A stretch of 64,000 bases of DNA from Erysipelotrichales bacterium (GCA_022508535.1 JAFLUZ010000003.1:56745-120744), one strand, 5' to 3'; counted from the first letter of the stretch, positions 29,502 through 38,334 are shown. Translations and numbers: made by a program. The notes: generated by a model from the sequence alone, not told the origin.

Positions 29502-30293
29502 TTATTTTTTTCTAGAGTTAGGGATTTTTTTCTTGAGTTCTTTTTCTATCTCGCTTTTAGCGTTACCTACGATTCTACCACCGAGTTTAACACTGTCTAG
29601 AGTTTCTTCAAAGCCAATAGGTTTGTTTTCCTTGCATAATTCTGCAACTGATGCTTCTGCAAGCATATTTAGTGCTAATTCAAGATTTGTCATATTATCA
29701 CGGAGGCTTTCCTTTTTTAACCCTTTTATACGTTTGTATTGCTTAACTGACATACCAGACCAACTACGTGTAAGTTCGTCTGTTAAAATAGCATAATCTT
29801 TGGATTCGGTTATTCCTGCGGCTTTATATTCGTCAGTTAATTCACGCCTTACATCAATAATTATTAGGCGTTGTTTTATCCATTCGTCGCTATACCCTTT
29901 TTTACGATAGTATTCAATGCCACGTTCAAATGCTTTTTCTGGGTCTTCTATTTCGTCTAAGCGCTCGTTTCCAACTTGCGCAAGCCAGAGTTTAAAAGGC
30001 TCGGCCTTTGGTGAAGGTATAGATTGAATAAGACGTAAAACATCCTTCGTTTTTAAAGCGTCAGTAAAACGCATTTTATTATCTTCGGCTTTCATTCTCA
30101 ACTGTACGATTTTTTCGTACACTTCGCTACCTTCTACAGTTAGTTTGCGTTTTAGATCACTCCAATATCTTCTGGGATTATCGCTTTCAGTAAGAACAGC
30201 AATAACGTCAACAACAGAAAAATACCATTCTTCTTCATCTGCATTCCAAGATACACGAATGCGTACATCATTAAATAATCTAATGTTAGACAT
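29502..30293 (-). CDS. Bro-N antirepressor-type protein with DinD-like C-terminus
   Basis: 263 residues. The N-terminal part (1-110: VRIRVSWNADEEEWYFSVVD, DNPRRYWSDLKRKL) is a Bro-N fold, found in phage antirepressors and DNA-binding proteins. The C-terminal part (about 150-260: ITESKDYAILTDELTRSWSG, RIKGLKKESLRDNMTNLELAL) resembles DinD. Local GC is visibly higher than the neighbours, with CGC, GCG and CTC codons, suggesting acquisition. It stands alone, with no other phage gene near it. A strong AGGAGG precedes the start, and a set of 10-bp-spaced repeats lies upstream. Confidence 0.85.
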   Translation of the reverse strand: MSNIRLFNDVRIRVSWNADEEEWYFSVVDVIAVLTESDNPRRYWSDLKRKLTVEGSEVYEKIVQLRMKAEDNKMRFTDALKTKDVLRLIQSIPSPKAEPFKLWLAQVGNERLDEIEDPEKAFERGIEYYRKKGYSDEWIKQRLIIIDVRRELTDEYKAAGITESKDYAILTDELTRSWSGMSVKQYKRIKGLKKESLRDNMTNLELALNMLAEASVAELCKENKPIGFEETLDSVKLGGRIVGNAKSEIEKELKKKIPNSRKK

Positions 30294-30333
30294 AATTAAA
30301 AATTTCCTCCTTTTGGCTCATAACATTATTTAT

Positions 30334-30375
30334 TTACTACTTTGTACTACAAGTTACTGCTTAGTTACTACAAGT
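30334..30375. repeat. Four phased TTACTAC-type repeats upstream of the Bro-N gene
   Basis: TTACTAC or close variants begin at 30334, 30344 (GTACTAC), 30354 (TTACTGC) and 30365, about one helical turn apart. The longer unit TACTACAAGT occurs exactly at 30345-30354 and 30366-30375, 21 bases apart. On the minus strand they read GTAGTA. A TATAAT on the minus strand at 30405-30400 lies just beyond, so the repeats would fall just downstream of the transcription start, the position of a repressor site. Confidence 0.6.
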
Positions 30376-30560
30376 GAATTAGCAATATCCTAAGCAATGA
30401 TTATATTTAATAACTCGAGATGTATGTAAGGCACTATAACAATAAATGGTTATTAGTTTGCTAATCATCTCAATTATACAATGCGCTAACTAAATGTTAA
30501 ACAAAAATCAGATTATTTTATTGTTTTAAAATTTATAATATAATAATTTTAGGTGATACT

Positions 30561-31112
30561 ATGAAAGGCTTAGTTATAGTTGGCGATTATTTTGAAGATG
30601 TTGAAATGATTGCGCCAGTAGATGTATGGAAAAGACACAAAGAAGAAATAACAATTGCAAGTGTTATGCATCGTAAAGAAGTAATATCTGCACGTGGCAT
30701 TAAAATGGAAACAAATGCATTGTTAGAAGAGTTGAATCTTAATGAATATGACTTTTTGTTTGTTCCAGGAGGCCCAGGGGTATCGAAAATTTTGGTTAAT
30801 TTAAAAGAGGTATCAGACACTATTAATTATTTTACTAACAATAGCAAAACTGTTTGTGCAATTTGTGCTGCGCCAATGCTAATTGGAAGATTGGGCCTTT
30901 TAAAAGATAAAAACTATACAGCTTTTCCTGGATATGATAAGCAAATAATCGGTGGTAATTATATGCGTGATAAAGGCGCAGTTAGTGATGGAAAATTTAT
31001 CACAGGTAAGTCAATGTATTATTCCATTGAATTTGCACTACTAGTAATTGAAACATTGTATGATAAAAATGAAAAAGAACAACTACTTTTATCTTTACAA
31101 GGGGAAAATTAA
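30561..31112 (+). CDS. DJ-1/PfpI family protein
   Basis: 183 residues with the DJ-1 fold. Glu 15 (FEDVEM), the VPGGPG loop near residue 68 and the nucleophile elbow CAICAAP with Cys 102 are in place. Members are glyoxalases, deglycase-like or chaperone-like stress proteins; which applies here cannot be told. AGGTGAT precedes the ATG. Monocistronic, with only a weak AT-rich hairpin (31115-31142) after it. Confidence 0.88.
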   Translation: MKGLVIVGDYFEDVEMIAPVDVWKRHKEEITIASVMHRKEVISARGIKMETNALLEELNLNEYDFLFVPGGPGVSKILVNLKEVSDTINYFTNNSKTVCAICAAPMLIGRLGLLKDKNYTAFPGYDKQIIGGNYMRDKGAVSDGKFITGKSMYYSIEFALLVIETLYDKNEKEQLLLSLQGEN

Positions 31113-31169
31113 GGAATAAACTACATTTACACTTAGTTTATTACTTTTATACAAAAGGAACATCCAATA

Positions 31170-32021
31170 ATGAATTATATTTTATTTAATCCGAAGGCTA
31201 ATAGTGATACTGGTGAAAAGAGTGTACCAGTTGTTAAAGAAAAGCTAAAAGCGAGATTTGGCGAAATAGTATCAGTCAATCTCATTGATATAAATGTAGC
31301 AGACTTCATTAGAACTTGTTCTAAAGAAGACAATGTTATTTTATTAGGTGGAGATGGAACATTAAATAAATTTGCAAATGCAATTCAAAATATAGAAATG
31401 CAATGTAATTTATATTTGTTTAAAGCTGGTACTGGTAATGATTTTTTAAATGACATTGAAAATAATATTGATTCTGATGGTCTTGCTTTAATAAATGAGT
31501 ATGTTAAGCATCTTCCATATGTTATTGTTAATGATCAAAAACATTATTTTATCAATGGTGTAGGACTTGGTATAGATGGACAAGTTTGTAAGATTGTTGA
31601 GGAAAAAAAGAAAGCAGGAGCTAAAAAAGTATCATATGCTGGAGTTTGTATCAAAATTGCATTATTTAAATATAAATTTCCTAATGCGACAATTATAGTA
31701 GATGGTGTTACAGTAATGAGAAAAAGAGTATGGTTAACTGCTGCTATGAATGGCCGATATTTTGGTGGTGGACTAATGATTGCTCCTAATCAAGATCGTA
31801 AAAACAACGAACTTACGATGGCGTGTGTTCATAGTGCTACTCGATTATTTGTTTTAATGGTATTTATGAGTGTATTTAAAGGTAAACATGTTAAATATAA
31901 AAAAGTGGTTAATATGGTTAAAGGACGAAAAATCGAGGTAATGTTTGATCGACCAACGACTTTACAAATTGATGGAGAAGTAATAGATAATGTCACACAT
32001 TATATTGCAATAAAAGAATAA
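31170..32021 (+). CDS. Diacylglycerol kinase-family lipid kinase (copy 1)
   Basis: 283 residues. N-terminal ILFNPKAN, the nucleotide loop LLGGDGTLN (58-66), AGTGNDF near residue 90 and GGGLMIAP near 200 are the DAGK catalytic-domain signatures (YegS/BmrU/DgkB type). It should phosphorylate a lipid such as diacylglycerol or a sphingoid base. It is a gapless paralogue of the protein at 32960-33811, clearly more than half identical by eye, with PlsC between them. Confidence 0.87.
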   Translation: MNYILFNPKANSDTGEKSVPVVKEKLKARFGEIVSVNLIDINVADFIRTCSKEDNVILLGGDGTLNKFANAIQNIEMQCNLYLFKAGTGNDFLNDIENNIDSDGLALINEYVKHLPYVIVNDQKHYFINGVGLGIDGQVCKIVEEKKKAGAKKVSYAGVCIKIALFKYKFPNATIIVDGVTVMRKRVWLTAAMNGRYFGGGLMIAPNQDRKNNELTMACVHSATRLFVLMVFMSVFKGKHVKYKKVVNMVKGRKIEVMFDRPTTLQIDGEVIDNVTHYIAIKE

Positions 32022-32060
32022 TTTTGTTTACTTTGTTTTATATATTTTATATAAAACACG

Positions 32061-32089
32061 TTTACAAAAAGTTTATATTAATTTATAGT
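32061..32089 (+). promoter_or_regulatory. Promoter of the plsC-lipid kinase pair
   Basis: TTTACA (32061-32066), 17-nt spacer, TATAGT (32084-32089). The predicted start, near 32096, falls after the in-frame ATG at 32094 and so supports ATG 32127 as the plsC start. Confidence 0.6.
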
Positions 32090-32126
32090 AGTTATGCAAT
32101 CCGTTGCATTAAGTAGTAGGTGTATT

Positions 32127-32960
32127 ATGTTAATAAGTATTATTTTATGGCTATTAAGTATTGGTATAGTAACCTGTATTGAACTTACGACAAAATTATA
32201 TGAAACTATATGGACAATTCCTGTTACCATATTGGTTTTGCCGTTATTTTATGTTTTGTTGTTTATTATTTATTTACTGATTGTATTTATTTGGTCACTT
32301 TTTATAAACAAAAAGAAGGTTATTAATAAGCCTAATAAATTTTATTATTGGATGATTCGGCAGACCTGTCATTTAATAATATCTTTTTCAAGAACTAAAA
32401 TCCACGTTACGGGATTAGATAAACTTCCTAAGAGTGGAAGATTTGTAATAGTTAATAATCACACTTCAAACTTTGATCAAATTGTTATGATGAAAGTATT
32501 GAAAATCTCACCGATTATATTTATTACTAAACCCGAGAATGAAAACATTCCAATAGCGGGCGCTTTTATTCATAAGGCGGGATTTATAACTATTGATCGC
32601 GATAATGATTTCAATGCAATTAAATCAATTTTAAAAGGGGCAAAATATATTGAAGATGATTTAGCTCATATATCTATATGCCCAGAAGGTACAAGAAGCA
32701 AATCCGGCGAATTATTAGAGTTTAAAGCAGGTGCATATAAAGTTGCTACAAAAGTTAAAGCACCAATTGTGACAATTGCTTTAACAAATTGTAATATTAT
32801 TCATAAAAATTTTCTTTTAAAAAGAACACATGTTTATTTTGATATAGTGGATTGTTTGTATTATGAAGATTACAAGGAATTATCTACAAATCAAATTGCT
32901 GAAATGTCAAAAGAAAAAATTCAATTACAAATAAATATAAGAAAAGGAGAACAGAAGTAA
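32127..32960 (+). CDS. plsC: 1-acyl-sn-glycerol-3-phosphate acyltransferase (PlsC family)
   Basis: 277 residues. Two N-terminal hydrophobic segments anchor it in the membrane. The acyltransferase motifs are NNHTSNFD (His about 112), then AFIHKAGFITIDRDN and CPEGTRSKSGELLEFKAGA. It makes phosphatidic acid from lysophosphatidic acid. ATG 32127 has AGGTG 4 nt upstream, whereas the ATG at 32094 has no ribosome site. Its stop overlaps the start of lipid kinase copy 2. Confidence 0.9.
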   Translation: MLISIILWLLSIGIVTCIELTTKLYETIWTIPVTILVLPLFYVLLFIIYLLIVFIWSLFINKKKVINKPNKFYYWMIRQTCHLIISFSRTKIHVTGLDKLPKSGRFVIVNNHTSNFDQIVMMKVLKISPIIFITKPENENIPIAGAFIHKAGFITIDRDNDFNAIKSILKGAKYIEDDLAHISICPEGTRSKSGELLEFKAGAYKVATKVKAPIVTIALTNCNIIHKNFLLKRTHVYFDIVDCLYYEDYKELSTNQIAEMSKEKIQLQINIRKGEQK

Positions 32961-33811
32961 TGAATTATATTTTATTTAATCCTAAGGCAAATAATAACAG
33001 TGGCGTTGAAAGTGTAGAGATTGCCAAAGAAAAATTAAACAAAAGATTTAAAGAATTGGAAGTCATAAGTCTTATTGATTTAGATGTTGCAAGCTTTTTT
33101 AAAACAATTTCCAAAGAAGATAACATTGTCTTACTAGGCGGAGATGGTACATTAAATAATTTTGCTAATAAAATCCAAGATGTAAAAATACCTTGTAATT
33201 TATATTTGTTTAGTGCTGGTACTGGTAATGATTTTTTGAAAGATATCGAAAACGAAGTAGATTCTGATGGACTAGCTTTAATCAATGATTATGTAAAACA
33301 TTTACCATACGTTATCATCAATGAAAAGAAATATTATTTTGTGAATGGTGTTGGTTTTGGAATTGATGGACAAGTATGTGAAGTTGCTGATGAGAAAAAA
33401 AGAAAAGGGGCAAAGAAAATCTCGTATGCAGGTATTTGTATTAAACTCGCTCTTTTCAAATACAAATTCCCTAATGGAAAAATAATTGTTGATGGAGTGG
33501 AATTAAATCATAAGAAAGTATGGCTTGCATCCGCTATGAATGGTAGATTTTATGGCGGTGGTTTAATGATTGCCCCATCGCAAGATCGCAATGACGATAA
33601 ACTTACAATGGCATGTATTCATGGAAGTACACGTTTACATGGTTTAATGGTGTTTGTTAGTGTGTTTAAAGGAGAACATGTTAAACATAAGAAAATGGTT
33701 GATATGATCAAGGCTCATAGAATTGAAGTAACATTTGATCGCCCAACTGCTCTACAAGTTGACGGAGAGACTTTTTTAGGAGTAACTCATTACGTAGCAG
33801 TTAAAGAATAA
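32960..33811 (+). CDS. Diacylglycerol kinase-family lipid kinase (copy 2)
   Basis: 283 residues, colinear with copy 1 without a gap, including LLGGDGTLN, AGTGNDF and GGGLMIAP. Differences cluster in the surface parts (residues 12-50 and 175-190). Overlapping plsC by one base (TAATG), it is coupled to the acyltransferase, so kinase and acyltransferase may act on the same lipid pool: one makes phosphatidic acid from diacylglycerol, the other from lysophosphatidic acid. Confidence 0.87.
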   Translation: MNYILFNPKANNNSGVESVEIAKEKLNKRFKELEVISLIDLDVASFFKTISKEDNIVLLGGDGTLNNFANKIQDVKIPCNLYLFSAGTGNDFLKDIENEVDSDGLALINDYVKHLPYVIINEKKYYFVNGVGFGIDGQVCEVADEKKRKGAKKISYAGICIKLALFKYKFPNGKIIVDGVELNHKKVWLASAMNGRFYGGGLMIAPSQDRNDDKLTMACIHGSTRLHGLMVFVSVFKGEHVKHKKMVDMIKAHRIEVTFDRPTALQVDGETFLGVTHYVAVKE

Positions 33812-33818
33812 GTATAAC

Positions 33819-33858
33819 CCCTAGCTTTAAAGATTTAATTAAAGTTAGGGATTTTTTT
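33819..33858 (+). terminator. Rho-independent terminator
   Basis: CCCTAGCTTTAA (33819-33830), 8-nt loop, TTAAAGTTAGGG (33839-33850), then ATTTTTTT. It isolates the copper operon from the lipid genes. Confidence 0.88.
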
Positions 33859-33859
33859 G

Positions 33860-33888
33860 TATACAAATATACCTAGTGGGGGTATACT
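33860..33888 (+). promoter_or_regulatory. csoR-copA promoter with CsoR-type operator
   Basis: TATACA (33860-33865), 17 nt, TATACT (33883-33888). Inside lies the imperfect palindrome TATACC-TAGTGGG-GGTATA (33868-33886), of the type bound by CsoR repressors, with a G tract in the centre. Its right arm covers the -10, so bound repressor would block transcription until Cu(I) releases it. Confidence 0.75.
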
Positions 33889-33906
33889 ATATATGAGGTG
33901 ATATGT

Positions 33907-34203
33907 ATGTCAAAGAGTTGTTGCGAAACAAAAACTAAAAATCGCTCAATTGAAGAGAAAAAAACAATTACTACTAGATTAAATAAAATAATTGGTCAGA
34001 TGAATGGTATAAAAAACATGGTAGAAGAAGACCGATATTGCGATGATATTTTAATTCAATTATCTGCAATTGATAAATCTATTAAAAGTTTGGCTAATTT
34101 AATTTTAGATAATCATATGCATACATGCTTAATTGAGAACATTAAAGAAGATAACTATGAAGTAATCGACGAGATTGTGGATCTCTTTAAGAGGTTCCAA
34201 TAA
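33907..34203 (+). CDS. csoR: Copper-sensing transcriptional repressor CsoR
   Basis: 98 residues, all-helical DUF156 family. The Cu(I) ligands are spaced exactly as in Mycobacterium tuberculosis CsoR: Cys 45, His 70 and Cys 74 (25 and 4 residues apart). GAGGTGAT at 33895-33902 supports ATG 33907 rather than the GTG at 33898. It is coupled to copA (the gene ends overlap by one base) and has a CsoR-type operator in its own promoter. Confidence 0.93.
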   Translation: MSKSCCETKTKNRSIEEKKTITTRLNKIIGQMNGIKNMVEEDRYCDDILIQLSAIDKSIKSLANLILDNHMHTCLIENIKEDNYEVIDEIVDLFKRFQ

Positions 34204-36713
34204 TGAAAGAGAAATTTAGTGTTACAGGTATGACATGTTCTGCCTGTCAAGCGCATGTGGATAAGGCAGTAAGAGATCTTAATGGTGTAAAAGATGTGAA
34301 TGTTAATTTACTTCAAAACAATATGACTGTAGAATTTGATGAAAATGTATGCCAAATTATCGATATTGAAAATGCAGTAGATAAGGCTGGTTATAAAGCT
34401 AATTTATTTAATTCAAAAGAAAAAGTGGTTAAAAAGATAGAAAATAAAAAAGATAATGCTTTAGCTAAATTAATAACAAGTATCATTCTCTTGTTGGTAT
34501 TAATGTATTTTTCAATGGGAAATATGATGTGGAATTTTCCAGTGTTTGATTTTTTAGATCATCATCATAATCCTATGGGATTTGCGTTAATTCAATTTTT
34601 ATTAACTATCCCAATCGTATTAATTTATCATCATTACTTTATTTCGGGATTTAAAAAGCTATTTAGTGGTCATCCGAATATGGATTCATTAATTGCCATT
34701 GGCTCATCTGTTTCAATTTTATATGGAATATTTGCATTGTTTATGATTAGTTATGGACAAGCGAATTTGGCAATGGGAACGGATAATATTGAATATTATA
34801 GAAATATAGTAATGACCTATCATGATAGTTTATATTTTGAATCAGCAGCAATGATTTTGACATTAGTCTCATTGGGCAAATACTTGGAAGGACTATCTAA
34901 AAAGAAAACAACAACAGCGATTAGTAAATTAATGGATTTAGCACCTAAAAAAGCTATAGTTCTAGTTGATGGTGTTGAAAAAGAAATAGATGCATTAGAT
35001 GTTAATGTCAATGATATTGTAATTATAAAAAAAGGCGAATCTATACCAATTGATGGTGTTATTATTGAAGGAAGCGCATCAATTGATCAAGCGAATATTA
35101 CTGGCGAATCAATGCCAGTATTTAAACAAATTAATGATGAAGTATTTTCATCAACAATAATTACAGCTGGTTACTTAAAGGTAAAAGCAACTAAAGTAAA
35201 AGAAGATACAACCATTGCTAATATTATTAAACTTGTAGAAGAGGCTAGTAATTCAAAAGCACCAATTTCTAAACTCGCTGATAAAATCTCGGGAATATTT
35301 GTACCAATTATTTTTTCAATTGCTTTATTAACATTTTTAATAAATATATTAGTTAGTAAAAATTTTGAACTATCTTTAAACTTTGCTATTACAGTAGTAG
35401 TTATTGCGTGCCCTTGTGCCCTAGGTTTAGCTACACCAGTTGCAATTATGGTAGGAACTGGAAAAGGTGCAGAAAATGGCTTATTAATTAAAAATGCTGA
35501 AATATTAGAAAAGGCCCATCAAATTAAAACGGTAGTACTTGATAAAACTGGAACAATTACTGAAGGAAAACCAAAAGTAACTGATTTTATAAATATAAAT
35601 GATAATGACGATTTACTATCTATTATTTATTCGTTAGAAAATAAATCAGAACATCCTCTAGCGTTATCTATAATTGAATACGCAACACAAAAGAATGCTT
35701 CATTAATGGAAGTAGATTCGTATGAATCAGTTGAAGGTAGAGGTATTAAAGGCATAATTAATAATGACAAATATTATATTGGTAATTATAAGTTTGCAAA
35801 TGATTTAAATATTAATGATGAGAATGTCACCAATAAAATAGATAAGTTTTCAAACGAAGGTAAAACGCCATTAATAATTATTAAAAATGATAAAATAATT
35901 GGCATTATCGCTATTAAAGACAATGTAAAAGAAAGTTCTAAACAAGCAATAAAAGAATTACAAAAATTAAAAATTAAGGTAGTTATGCTAACTGGCGATA
36001 ATAAAAAGACAGCTTTAGCGATAGCAAAAGAAGTTGGAATAACTGATGTAATTTCTGATGTGTATCCAACCGACAAACAAAATGTTATTAATTCATTAAA
36101 AACTAATGATGGTAAATTAGTTGCTATGGTTGGAGATGGTGTAAATGATGCCTTAGCCTTAACTAGTGCTGATTTAGGAATTGCCATTGGTGGCGGAAGT
36201 GATGTTGCTTTAGAATCAAGTGATATTGTACTTTTAAGAAACGATTTACTTGATGTAATAAATGTTATTTTATTAAGTAAGAGAGTGTTAAATACTATAA
36301 AGGTAAATTTATTTTGGGCATTCTTTTATAATATTATTTGTGTTGTTATTGCTACTGGTGCATTTTACTATATCAATGAAAACTTTAAAATTAATCCAAT
36401 GATTGGATCACTAGCTATGAGTATATCGAGTGTATCAGTTGTCTTAAATGCTTTGACAATAAACTTGTTTAAAATTAAAAGAAATCAAATAGAAGGAAAG
36501 GAGAGTGAAAATATGGAAATGACTTTAAAAGTAGAAGGCATGATGTGTGGACATTGTAAAGCCCATGTTGAAAATGCTTTACTAAAAGTTGATGGAGTAA
36601 AATCTGCTGTTGCCTCATTAGAAAATAAGAATGTGGTTGTTGAATTAGATAAAGAAGTTGATAAACAAAACTTAATTCATGCTATAGAAGAAGCCGGATA
36701 TAAGGCTATGTAG
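34203..36713 (+). CDS. copA: Copper-exporting P1B-type ATPase CopA with C-terminal CopZ domain
   Basis: 836 residues. An N-terminal HMA domain (GMTCSACQAHV, Cys 12 and 15) precedes eight helices with the ACPCALGLATP copper site, the phosphorylation loop DKTGTITEG, an SEHPL motif and GDGVNDALAL. After the last helix pair a second HMA domain is fused in frame at residues 771-836 (VEGMMCGHCKAHVENALL). In most Firmicutes this last part is the separate chaperone CopZ. AAAGGAG at 36497-36503 lies 9 nt before Met 771, so the ribosome could also start there. Confidence 0.96.
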   Translation: MKEKFSVTGMTCSACQAHVDKAVRDLNGVKDVNVNLLQNNMTVEFDENVCQIIDIENAVDKAGYKANLFNSKEKVVKKIENKKDNALAKLITSIILLLVLMYFSMGNMMWNFPVFDFLDHHHNPMGFALIQFLLTIPIVLIYHHYFISGFKKLFSGHPNMDSLIAIGSSVSILYGIFALFMISYGQANLAMGTDNIEYYRNIVMTYHDSLYFESAAMILTLVSLGKYLEGLSKKKTTTAISKLMDLAPKKAIVLVDGVEKEIDALDVNVNDIVIIKKGESIPIDGVIIEGSASIDQANITGESMPVFKQINDEVFSSTIITAGYLKVKATKVKEDTTIANIIKLVEEASNSKAPISKLADKISGIFVPIIFSIALLTFLINILVSKNFELSLNFAITVVVIACPCALGLATPVAIMVGTGKGAENGLLIKNAEILEKAHQIKTVVLDKTGTITEGKPKVTDFININDNDDLLSIIYSLENKSEHPLALSIIEYATQKNASLMEVDSYESVEGRGIKGIINNDKYYIGNYKFANDLNINDENVTNKIDKFSNEGKTPLIIIKNDKIIGIIAIKDNVKESSKQAIKELQKLKIKVVMLTGDNKKTALAIAKEVGITDVISDVYPTDKQNVINSLKTNDGKLVAMVGDGVNDALALTSADLGIAIGGGSDVALESSDIVLLRNDLLDVINVILLSKRVLNTIKVNLFWAFFYNIICVVIATGAFYYINENFKINPMIGSLAMSISSVSVVLNALTINLFKIKRNQIEGKESENMEMTLKVEGMMCGHCKAHVENALLKVDGVKSAVASLENKNVVVELDKEVDKQNLIHAIEEAGYKAM
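36513..36713 (+). other. copZ: Possible internally initiated CopZ copper chaperone
   Basis: In-frame ATG 36513 with AAAGGAG 9 nt upstream, inside copA. It would give a 66-residue HMA protein with the MxCxxC site, the exact size and fold of free CopZ. The fusion and the free form could both be made from one gene. Confidence 0.5.
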
Positions 36714-36775
36714 TTCCTAAGTTGATATAATTAATTTGATGTGCTAAACTTTTTATAATCTTAGGTGGGATAATT

Positions 36776-37141
36776 ATGAAATTATATGAATCTGCAGAAG
36801 ACTATTTAGAAAGAATTTTAGTAATTCAAAAAGAAAAAGGTCATGTTCGTTCAATTGATATAGCATATGATATGAATTTTTCAAAGCCAAGTGTCAGTGT
36901 CGCTATGAAAAAATTACGAGAAAATGGCTATATTCTTGTTGATGATAATGGGTTTATTACTTTAACAGAACTAGGAAAAGGTGTTGCTAGTAAAACATAT
37001 GAAAGACATGTTGTTTTAACAAAGGCACTTATGAAGTTAGGCGTATCCGAAGAAAATGCCAAAGCTGATGCTTGTAAAGTTGAACATGATTTAAGTGAAG
37101 AATCATTTCAAGCTATAAAGAGATTTATGCAAAAAGAGTAG
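36776..37141 (+). CDS. DtxR/MntR-family metal-dependent regulator
   Basis: 121 residues. An N-terminal winged helix (about 1-65: YESAEDYLERILVIQKEKGH, VRSIDIAYDMNFSKPSVSVA) and a metal-binding dimerisation part with YERHVVLTKAL, ENAKADACKVEHDLSEE are present, the standard MntR/DtxR layout; no SH3-like domain is attached, as in MntR. Fe or Mn is the likely co-repressor. The converging ZIP transporter next door could be a target. Confidence 0.88.
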   Translation: MKLYESAEDYLERILVIQKEKGHVRSIDIAYDMNFSKPSVSVAMKKLRENGYILVDDNGFITLTELGKGVASKTYERHVVLTKALMKLGVSEENAKADACKVEHDLSEESFQAIKRFMQKE

Positions 37142-37162
37142 TTACTTGCTACTCTTTTTAAA
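37131..37162. terminator. Bidirectional terminator
   Basis: AAAAAGAGTAG (37131-37141), 7-nt loop, CTACTCTTTTT (37149-37159). The left arm includes the stop of the regulator gene. Confidence 0.85.
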
Positions 37163-37943
37163 ATGCAATATCTAATATCATCATTATAGTAAAACCTAGT
37201 AGTAGTCCTATTGATGCTAGGTTTTTATTATCTTTAAAAGAATCTGGAATAAGTTCGCTTGCCACAACAGAAATCATTGCACCAGCAGAAAATGAAAGTA
37301 AAAATGGTAAGATGTTTTGAACTCTCATTGCAAATATGGCGCCTATAACACCACTGATTGGCTCCACAATTCCTGAAGCTTGACCAATTAAGAAAGATTT
37401 TTGCTTGGAAAAACCATTTTTTCTTAAGGGGAGTGCTACACATAAGCCTTCTGGAAAATTTTGAATTCCAATTCCAATTGCAAGTAAAATTGCACTAATA
37501 ATTGATGCTTCTGGAACATTAAGAGCAACGCTTCCAAACGCAACGCCAATTGCCATGCCTTCAGGAATGTTATGTAAAGTAACTGCGCTTGTTATAAGAA
37601 GTGTTTTCTTGTTTTCTTGTTTTACTTTGCTTTTTTTACTAAGGATGATATCTGACAATATTATAAATAGTCCACCAAGAATAAAACCTATTGAAGTTTC
37701 TAAATACGCGGGACGATTTAATGATTCACATAAAGAAATTGCTGGAGAAAGTAGTGACCAAAAAGCGGCAGCAATCATAATTCCAGCAGCCATGCCCATC
37801 ATTACATCTAATATTTTTTGGTTATAATTCTTAAACAAAAATACAGAGGCGGCACCTAGCGCGGTAATACCATATGTGAATAACGTTGCAATAAGTCCTT
37901 GAAGAATAGGACTTAATTCTATAAACCAGTTAATAAATATCAC
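37158..37943 (-). CDS. ZIP-family metal transporter
   Basis: 261 residues with about eight helices. The helix IV and V metal sites are HNIPEGMAIGVAFG near residue 123-136 and GIQNFPEGLCVALPL near 158-172, the latter with Asn in place of His in one ZIP copy. Import of zinc, iron or manganese is expected. Start is uncertain: GTG 37943 has no ribosome site, whereas GGTGAT overlaps it and precedes an in-frame ATT at 37934. Confidence 0.9.
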   Translation of the reverse strand: MIFINWFIELSPILQGLIATLFTYGITALGAASVFLFKNYNQKILDVMMGMAAGIMIAAAFWSLLSPAISLCESLNRPAYLETSIGFILGGLFIILSDIILSKKSKVKQENKKTLLITSAVTLHNIPEGMAIGVAFGSVALNVPEASIISAILLAIGIGIQNFPEGLCVALPLRKNGFSKQKSFLIGQASGIVEPISGVIGAIFAMRVQNILPFLLSFSAGAMISVVASELIPDSFKDNKNLASIGLLLGFTIMMILDIAF

Positions 37944-38041
37944 CAGTTTATTTTATGAAAAATATGACTAAGTGCTATCAAATTATTAACAAAAAAAGCA
38001 CAAAGAAAATTTTAGTAATCATTTGTGCATTAAAAGATAGT

Positions 38042-38254
38042 CTACTTGTTTTTTTTAAATTGATGTTTTCTGGCGCTTTCGATGTTTTTTATATTTAAAT
38101 GAATTTCTTTTAGTGTTGGCTCCTCTTGAGGACCAGTTTGAGATTCTTCGTAAATTACATCATCAGAAATTTCATTAAGCATTCTTTCTCTTTCACTCAA
38201 AAAGTTAATATTTGCGCAATATTTTACGTTTTTCATTTTATTTTTCTTTTTCAT
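38042..38254 (-). CDS. Small charged protein, unknown
   Basis: 70 residues, highly charged, Lys-rich at both ends, acidic in the middle. No domain recognised. A GGTGAT ribosome site 3-4 nt before the ATG makes translation believable. Divergent from the DUF5662 gene. Confidence 0.5.
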   Translation of the reverse strand: MKKKNKMKNVKYCANINFLSERERMLNEISDDVIYEESQTGPQEEPTLKEIHLNIKNIESARKHQFKKNK

Positions 38255-38334
38255 AATATCACCAAAATTATTTTTAACGAAAAAGTTATTAATAATATTG
38301 GTTAAATTTGCTATAGTAATTTTGGGTGATTGAT

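Noticed and set aside
29422..30560. Prophage remnant around the Bro-N gene
   Set aside because: No integrase, terminase, repressor or attachment repeat is visible; only one gene looks foreign.
37997..38028. Terminator from GCACAAA / TTTGTGC
   Set aside because: Seven pairs with a 17-nt loop and no T run.
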